Shown here: in pieces, positions 1 to 3,802 of the stretch
Layout of the letters: every line of letters begins with the position of its first letter
How positions within the stretch are numbered: the stretch's first letter is position 1
NCBI GenBank assembly: GCA_016199605.1
Contig: JACQGJ010000330.1
Coordinates: 1 to 6,670 of the forward strand
DNA length: 6,670 nt
Source of the DNA: Armatimonadota bacterium
Lineage (GTDB): Bacteria; Armatimonadota; Abditibacteriia; CG2-30-59-28
Direction of reading: 5' to 3'
The notes under the pieces: model-generated
Database searches by the model: none
The model's input: the letters and a program-made list of their open reading frames with translations, nothing else
What the model was told of the DNA's origin: nothing
Position numbers and translations under genes: made by a program

Positions 1-1820
1 ACAACGAGACTTCCGACATGATCTTCAGGGATGTGAAGGTCGGCATGTCGATGGCAACGGCGGACAACGGCCAGGCGGAGAACGAAGTGCTGCGCTGCCA
101 GTTCCTGCGATGCTCGGAGGTGGGCCTCCGCACCAACAACTTCAACTCCCTCGACTTATGGGCGTGGTACTGCCGGTTTGAAGACTGCGGCTACGGGCTG
201 TACAACGGCGCCGGCAACTTCCACGCTTACCAGAATCTCTTCCTCCGCTCGAAGAAAGCCGACATCGGGACCGCGAATCTCATGGTCTTCTCGTTCATCA
301 ACAACACTTCCATTGGCTCCAACTGCTTCATGGATTTCTCGGGTGGGCATACCTGGGGATCGCCCTGTTCGGTCACTGGCAACCGCATCCTCGAACCGAC
401 GGGAGATTGGGCGATCCGCCTGAGCAATGGCGGACCGTATTTGGTGATGGATAACATCATCAAGGCGCGCACCGATGCCACCAAGCCGGTGGTCGAGATG
501 ACCTGGGGAGATCAGGTCTTCGTGAGCAACACTTACACCGTTCAGAACCCCGTGAAAGAGACGGGCAAGTTCCGACGCATCGATGAGAAAGTCGTCGATC
601 CCGGGACCATCAGCATCGCAGAGCCGAAGCTGCCGCCCACGCCCCCGCGTCGCCAGCGCCGTGTTTTCGAAGTGGCAGCGGGGACGGATGCAGCGGCGAT
701 TCAGGCTGCCATCACTGCCGCGGCAAAACTCAAGGGGCAGCGTCCGGTAATTCATCTGCCCAAGGGAAACTACAACATCAAGACCACCTTGCTGATTCCT
801 GCCGGGTGCGATGTGCAATTGATCGGCGATGGCGCCGCGGAGACTGCGACGGTGCTGCAATGGGCAGGCGAACCCGGAGGACTGGTGATGAAGCTCGATG
901 GTCCCAGCGCCGCCACGGTGCGGGACCTCGCAATCTACGCCCCTCAGGGCAACGGTATCCTCATCGAGAGATGTGATCAGCCTGGAGGGAAGGTGTTCGG
1001 AGATCAGGTCAACCTCTCCGGATTCGGCGAAGCTCAGAAGCCGATCGGTCTGCTTGTCAATGGAGTCGAGAACTGCGACGTGCTCATGCGTTGCCTTCAG
1101 GGCGCGGCGTTCACAACGAAGTGGGTGAAGGTTGTCGGAGGGCAACAGCTTCAGTCAGGCAAACCGACCAGAGGTCAGGTGTCCCTCTACTGCGGCGCTA
1201 CCGGCACTTCGGACGCGCAGTATACGGTTGAGAAGGGCGGGAGACTCGTCGTCCGCAGTGTCTACCACGAGATGAGCGGCGACGCGCCCCAGGGGATCTT
1301 GCTGAACAACTCCGGCTCATTGACAATCGATGCCACCCGTTTCTCCTACAAGACCGCGCCAGACAAACCGCTTATCAAAACCGAGGCTTTCAAGGGCGAC
1401 CTTATGTTAGCCACGTCACTGCTGCTGCCCGTGAACTCGTCACACACGGCACGCATCGAGACAACAGGCGATGGGAGCAAAACCAACTTGCTCTGCATGG
1501 GCAACCTGTTTTGGGTGAACGAGCTTGGCGTTGACTCCGACAAGGTCTGGCTGAATCGCGCAAACCCACCCGCGAGCGCTGCGATGTTGCGCTGCAATGT
1601 CAACTCCGGCGTGCAGGGCGCAACGAAGCATGGCGGCTTCGACTTCCTCGACGATCGCGGTGAGGCCGACGACGCCTTTATCCTGAAGATGCTCAAACCA
1701 CTGCTTGACGCGCGGATCTGGGTTCCGGGTAATGCTCCAGCCGGAGTGACGAATGTGCAGCTTCACCGGGTGATCTGCAATGCGGGCAAGGAGGGTATTG
1801 GCTTGGAGTTGCGACGCTAA
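1..1820 (+). CDS. Right-handed beta-helix (pectate-lyase-fold) protein, 5' partial
   Basis: The reading frame (codons from base 3) is open to the left edge, so the first visible ATG at base 18 is probably internal and the true N-terminus, including any signal peptide, lies upstream. Counting from that ATG, 600 residues are visible. Residues 1 to about 180 show short repeating strands with Asn, Cys and aromatic positions, such as the run around VLRCQFLRCSEVGLRTNN, typical of stacked beta-helix rungs. A linker rich in Pro and Arg follows (about 202-216). From about 219 a second unit begins with the pattern seen in pectate-lyase-superfamily domains: GTDAAAIQAAITAAAKLKG, then a V-hydrophobic-LPKGNYNI segment, then IPAGCDVQLIGDG. 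Later rungs run to about 445, and the C-terminal 150 residues are less regular. This fold is common in polysaccharide lyases, glycosidases and surface proteins; I see no diagnostic catalytic motif, so substrate and activity are unknown. Secretion is inferred from the family only. The fold call is fairly firm, the function is not. Confidence 0.8.
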   Translation, partial: NETSDMIFRDVKVGMSMATADNGQAENEVLRCQFLRCSEVGLRTNNFNSLDLWAWYCRFEDCGYGLYNGAGNFHAYQNLFLRSKKADIGTANLMVFSFINNTSIGSNCFMDFSGGHTWGSPCSVTGNRILEPTGDWAIRLSNGGPYLVMDNIIKARTDATKPVVEMTWGDQVFVSNTYTVQNPVKETGKFRRIDEKVVDPGTISIAEPKLPPTPPRRQRRVFEVAAGTDAAAIQAAITAAAKLKGQRPVIHLPKGNYNIKTTLLIPAGCDVQLIGDGAAETATVLQWAGEPGGLVMKLDGPSAATVRDLAIYAPQGNGILIERCDQPGGKVFGDQVNLSGFGEAQKPIGLLVNGVENCDVLMRCLQGAAFTTKWVKVVGGQQLQSGKPTRGQVSLYCGATGTSDAQYTVEKGGRLVVRSVYHEMSGDAPQGILLNNSGSLTIDATRFSYKTAPDKPLIKTEAFKGDLMLATSLLLPVNSSHTARIETTGDGSKTNLLCMGNLFWVNELGVDSDKVWLNRANPPASAAMLRCNVNSGVQGATKHGGFDFLDDRGEADDAFILKMLKPLLDARIWVPGNAPAGVTNVQLHRVICNAGKEGIGLELRR

Positions 1821-1836
1821 AACCTTCGACTATAAT
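1809..1836 (+). promoter_or_regulatory. Possible second, upstream promoter
   Basis: A perfect TATAAT lies at 1831-1836 with TTGCGA (4 of 6 consensus) at 1809-1814, a 16-base spacing. The -35 element falls inside the last codons of the beta-helix gene. The start would be near 1843, so the leader would carry only the right arm of the 12-bp repeat. The perfect -10 may instead be a by-product of the palindrome sequence, so this is a weaker call than the promoter at 1846-1874. Confidence 0.35.
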
Positions 1837-1841
1837 CGAAG
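1824..1841. repeat. Near-perfect 18-bp palindrome, candidate operator
   Basis: CTTCGACTATAATCGAAG reads as its own reverse complement except for one mismatched pair (C1830 against A1835). It begins four bases after the beta-helix stop codon. Its right half is shared with the longer inverted repeat at 1832-1865, so the region carries three CTTCGATTAT-type half-sites. A sigma-70-like TATAAT lies inside it at 1831-1836. Binding by a dimeric regulator is inferred from the symmetry and position, not shown. Confidence 0.65.
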
Positions 1842-1865
1842 CTATTTGACAAAAGCTTCGATTAT
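1832..1865. repeat. Perfect 12-bp inverted repeat with 10-bp spacer
   Basis: ATAATCGAAGCT at 1832-1843 is exactly matched by its reverse complement AGCTTCGATTAT at 1854-1865, separated by ATTTGACAAA. The spacer contains the TTGACA -35 hexamer of the ATPase promoter, so a protein bound to both arms would sit on or around that promoter. In RNA read through from upstream the arms could form a 12-bp hairpin, but no T-run follows, which argues against an intrinsic terminator. A 12-bp perfect match at this spacing is unlikely by chance. Confidence 0.85.
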
Positions 1866-1874
1866 GCTTATGAT
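1846..1874 (+). promoter_or_regulatory. Strong sigma-70-like promoter of the ATPase gene
   Basis: TTGACA at 1846-1851 (6 of 6 consensus) is separated by 17 bases from TATGAT at 1869-1874 (5 of 6 consensus). Transcription would start near 1881, giving a leader of only about 12 bases before the ATG at 1893, with GGTGAG at 1882-1887 as a ribosome binding site close to or at the 5' end. The promoter is embedded in the inverted repeat, so repression by an operator-bound protein is the natural reading. Assignment is by motif match only. Confidence 0.7.
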
Positions 1875-1892
1875 TCCCTGCGGTGAGTATTC

Positions 1893-3143
1893 ATGGAAGA
1901 GACCTACTCCTTCCTTAATCCCTGGTGGGAAGGTGGCAGACCTGACGCTGGAGTTCTCCGCGAGGAGTACCTCTCTGCTCTGGCGCCATCCTTGTCACGC
2001 CGCACGATCAACGTGCTGATCGGGAGCCGTCGCATTGGGAAGACGACGCTGGTCAAGCAGATCATCGAGCGTCTGCTTGACAAAGGCACGGAGCCGCAGG
2101 ACCTTCTATATCTTCAGCTTGACCATCCCAGACTCTCGGGTGCAACCGTATCCGACCACCTGAAGAGGTTCCGCCGTCTGTTCTCTCACAAACGCACCAG
2201 GAAGCAGTACCTCTTCCTCGACGAAGTGCAGGAGAGCCCCAACTGGGAAGCCGAGCTCAAGTCGCTTCACGATACTGAGAATGTGAAGATCGTTTGCACA
2301 GGCTCCACCGCTTCCTTACTGGCGAGCCAGGGAGGGAAACTCACGGGCAGACAAACGGTGACGACGGTGTATCCCCTGAGCTTTCGCGAGTTCCTGGCCT
2401 TCCGCGGGGAAAAGACGAACCTCTCGGAGAGTTACCGTCTCGAGAAGCTGGCAGAGGAATACCTTCAGGTTGGCGGCTATCCTGAAAATGTTCTCGATCC
2501 CTCGGAGGAATATCTGCACAATCTGCTGCAGGACATTGTAGCCCGCGACCTTTTGCGCCTTCACGATCTCCGACGGAGCAACCTGTTGATGGATCTCCTG
2601 CGCCTCATTGCAGCGGGAGTGGGGTCACGCACCAGCTTCAACAAACTGGCGAAGACCCTCGGTATCACGGTGGATACCGTCAAGGACTATGTTGGCCACT
2701 TCGAAGCGGCTTTTCTTGTTCGGACTCTGGAGAAGTGGACGCCGTCCCACACTGAACGCACTTATGCCCCTCGCAAAGTCTACCTCGTGGACACGGGGCT
2801 TAAGACTCTCCTCACTGGCAAGGGCGATCTGGGAGCCAAAGCGGAAACGGCTGTATTCATGCGTCTACTGCGCACCAAGCAACACCCCGGCTACTTCGCT
2901 GAAAGCGAGCGTGAAGTGGATTTCGTTCTTGGCAACCCGACATCACCCGAACCCATTGAAGTCAAGTATGCGGATTCCCTCGATGCAGCCGACCGGCGGC
3001 TCGGCGGTTTGCGGCTCTTCCTTCGCCGCTATCCCAACACGCAAGTGGCGAGGGTAATCAGCCATACCCAGGGAGGCGATTCCATCCTGAACAGCGCGCA
3101 AATTCAGGTGACACCGTTGTGGAAGTTTCTTCTGGCTGAATAG
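1893..3143 (+). CDS. AAA+ ATPase, AAA_14/DUF4143 family
   Basis: A 416-residue cytoplasmic-type protein, the usual length for this family. Residues about 38-165 form the P-loop ATPase core: Walker A G44-S-R-R-I-G-K-T51, Walker B with hydrophobics leading to D110-E111, and a sensor-like T136-G-S138, followed by the family pattern PLSFREFL (161-168). GGYPE at 194-198 and an acidic/helical stretch ending in DIVARDLLR begin the DUF4143 half. Residues about 245-282 resemble a winged helix (SFNKLAKTLGITVDTVKDYV). The C-terminal part carries E318, D343 and E356-V-K358, an arrangement typical of the PD-(D/E)XK nuclease fold. The ATG at 1893 is the first possible start, since an in-frame stop lies at 1884-1886; GGTGAG is six bases upstream. 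The family is widespread in bacteria and archaea, often beside toxin-antitoxin genes, and its physiological role is poorly defined. A DNA-related role is inferred from the winged helix and nuclease-like fold. Confidence 0.9.
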   Translation: MEETYSFLNPWWEGGRPDAGVLREEYLSALAPSLSRRTINVLIGSRRIGKTTLVKQIIERLLDKGTEPQDLLYLQLDHPRLSGATVSDHLKRFRRLFSHKRTRKQYLFLDEVQESPNWEAELKSLHDTENVKIVCTGSTASLLASQGGKLTGRQTVTTVYPLSFREFLAFRGEKTNLSESYRLEKLAEEYLQVGGYPENVLDPSEEYLHNLLQDIVARDLLRLHDLRRSNLLMDLLRLIAAGVGSRTSFNKLAKTLGITVDTVKDYVGHFEAAFLVRTLEKWTPSHTERTYAPRKVYLVDTGLKTLLTGKGDLGAKAETAVFMRLLRTKQHPGYFAESEREVDFVLGNPTSPEPIEVKYADSLDAADRRLGGLRLFLRRYPNTQVARVISHTQGGDSILNSAQIQVTPLWKFLLAE

Positions 3144-3155
3144 TTACGACCAGCG

Positions 3156-3164
3156 TGATATACT
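3156..3164 (+). promoter_or_regulatory. Extended -10 promoter of the toxin-antitoxin operon
   Basis: TGATATACT is an extended -10 element: the TG motif, one base, then TATACT (5 of 6 consensus). No good -35 is visible at the expected spacing (about 3135-3141), as is common for extended -10 promoters. Transcription would begin near 3171. A 5-bp inverted repeat, TGAAG at 3164-3168 and CTTCA at 3172-3176, covers the predicted start and could be an operator, but it is short enough to be chance. Confidence 0.5.
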
Positions 3165-3207
3165 GAAGGCACTTCATGTGGGCTTTATCATGGAAGATCC
3201 GCTTATT

Positions 3208-3215
3208 GGAGGGGG
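3208..3215 (+). promoter_or_regulatory. Strong ribosome binding site of the antitoxin
   Basis: GGAGGGGG lies six bases before the ATG at 3222. It is the strongest Shine-Dalgarno sequence in the window, whereas the toxin has only AGGA at 3436-3439, nine bases before its ATG. Stronger translation of the antitoxin than of the toxin is the expected arrangement for a type II system. Confidence 0.75.
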
Positions 3216-3221
3216 TCACAG

Positions 3222-3452
3222 ATGAATCAGTCTGTTGCCGCGCCGCTATTGACTTTTGGCCAAGTATTGGAAGCTGTGGAGCAACTGCGGTTGGAGGAAC
3301 AGGAGTCGTTGCTGGGGGTCGTCCGCCGACGTATCGTGGAACATCGTCGAGATGACCTTGCCAGTGAGATACGATTGGCTGACGATGAGTTCCAGGCAGG
3401 TCGGTGCCGGCCCGCTTCGGTGGGTGACCTCATGCAGGAAATACTCTCATGA
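3222..3452 (+). CDS. Type II antitoxin, unnamed family
   Basis: A 76-residue, highly charged, probably mostly helical protein. Residues about 11-41 form an amphipathic helix with the pattern LTFGQVLEAVEQLRLEEQES, then an Arg/Glu-rich stretch (RRRIVEHRRDD). The C-terminal part has EFQAG followed by ASVGDLMQEIL. The layout, with an LxxxExLxxEEQxxLL-type start and a short tail preceding a RelE-like toxin, matches small unnamed antitoxins I recall beside RelE/YafQ toxins in environmental bacteria. I do not recognise a ribbon-helix-helix, Phd/YefM or HTH DNA-binding segment, so autoregulation cannot be assumed. Its job would be to bind and neutralise the toxin encoded just downstream. Its stop codon overlaps the toxin start (ATGA at 3449-3452), which implies translational coupling. 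The pairing and gene order carry most of the evidence. Confidence 0.8.
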   Translation: MNQSVAAPLLTFGQVLEAVEQLRLEEQESLLGVVRRRIVEHRRDDLASEIRLADDEFQAGRCRPASVGDLMQEILS

Positions 3453-3730
3453 AACGCAAGTTGCTGCGGTCCAGTTCGTTTGTTCGGGCCGCACGACGAA
3501 CGGTGAAAGCTCAACCTTACATAGCCGAGGATATGCGAGCGGCTCTGGAGCTCATGGAGGCCGATGCTTTTGACCCTCGACTCCAAACCCACAAGCTGCA
3601 TGGCAAACTGCAGGGCGCATGGGCCAGCAGCGCCGGCTATGATTTGAGAATCGTCTTCAAGTTTGTGCGACACGAAGGCTCCGAAGCTATTCTTCTGGAG
3701 ACAGTCGGAACCCATGACGAAGCATACTGA
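3449..3730 (+). CDS. RelE/YafQ-like mRNA interferase toxin
   Basis: A 93-residue basic protein of the RelE/ParE fold, close to the usual 85-100 residues. Toxins of this type typically cut mRNA on the ribosome and arrest growth when the antitoxin is lost. Visible family features are an N-terminal helix pair rich in Arg/Lys (residues 4-20), the segment HKLHGKLQGAWA (48-59), the core strand YDLRIVFKF (64-72), and the C-terminal LLETVGTHDEAY (82-93). Candidate functional residues are H51, K53, R67, H89 and Y93. The C-terminal GTHD recalls YafQ, but I do not see the full YafQ His/Asp set, so RelE-superfamily is safer than a specific subfamily. The start overlaps the antitoxin stop by four bases, giving a tightly coupled operon. 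No truncation or frameshift is apparent, so the system could be active. Confidence 0.85.
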   Translation: MKRKLLRSSSFVRAARRTVKAQPYIAEDMRAALELMEADAFDPRLQTHKLHGKLQGAWASSAGYDLRIVFKFVRHEGSEAILLETVGTHDEAY

Positions 3731-3791
3731 GTCTCGCTAACTGCACCCGCCTTCCGCTATCTCAATCCCCTATCGATTCAGCCCAGTTTTC

Positions 3792-3796
3792 AGGAG
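3792..3796 (+). promoter_or_regulatory. Ribosome binding site deciding the TTG start of lacZ
   Basis: AGGAG sits six bases before TTG at 3803. There is no in-frame ATG or GTG between the toxin stop (3728-3730, same frame) and this TTG, and the next in-frame ATG is far inside the conserved sugar-binding domain. The site therefore supports TTG as the true start. The rest of the 72-base gap (3731-3802) shows no clear promoter and no terminator. Confidence 0.75.
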
Positions 3797-3802
3797 CAAT
3801 CA

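Noticed and set aside
156..1145. A 329-codon open frame on the - strand
   Set aside because: It lies entirely antisense to the beta-helix gene. Its translation is rich in Arg, His and Asp with no domain pattern, as expected for the shadow of a GC-rich gene, while the + strand shows a recognisable fold.
1832..1865. 12-bp hairpin as an intrinsic terminator of the beta-helix gene
   Set aside because: The stem is AT-rich and is followed by GCTTATGATTCCC rather than a T-run. The promoter elements in the loop and just downstream favour an operator.
3086..3108. CCTGAA / TTCAGG inverted repeat near the end of the ATPase gene
   Set aside because: It is only six base pairs with an 11-base spacer, lies inside the coding sequence and has no T-run, so chance is sufficient.
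3731..3802. A dedicated lacZ promoter in the gap after the toxin gene
   Set aside because: No -35/-10 pair with acceptable match and spacing is visible. lacZ may be read through from the toxin operon or use a non-sigma-70 promoter, but neither can be shown.
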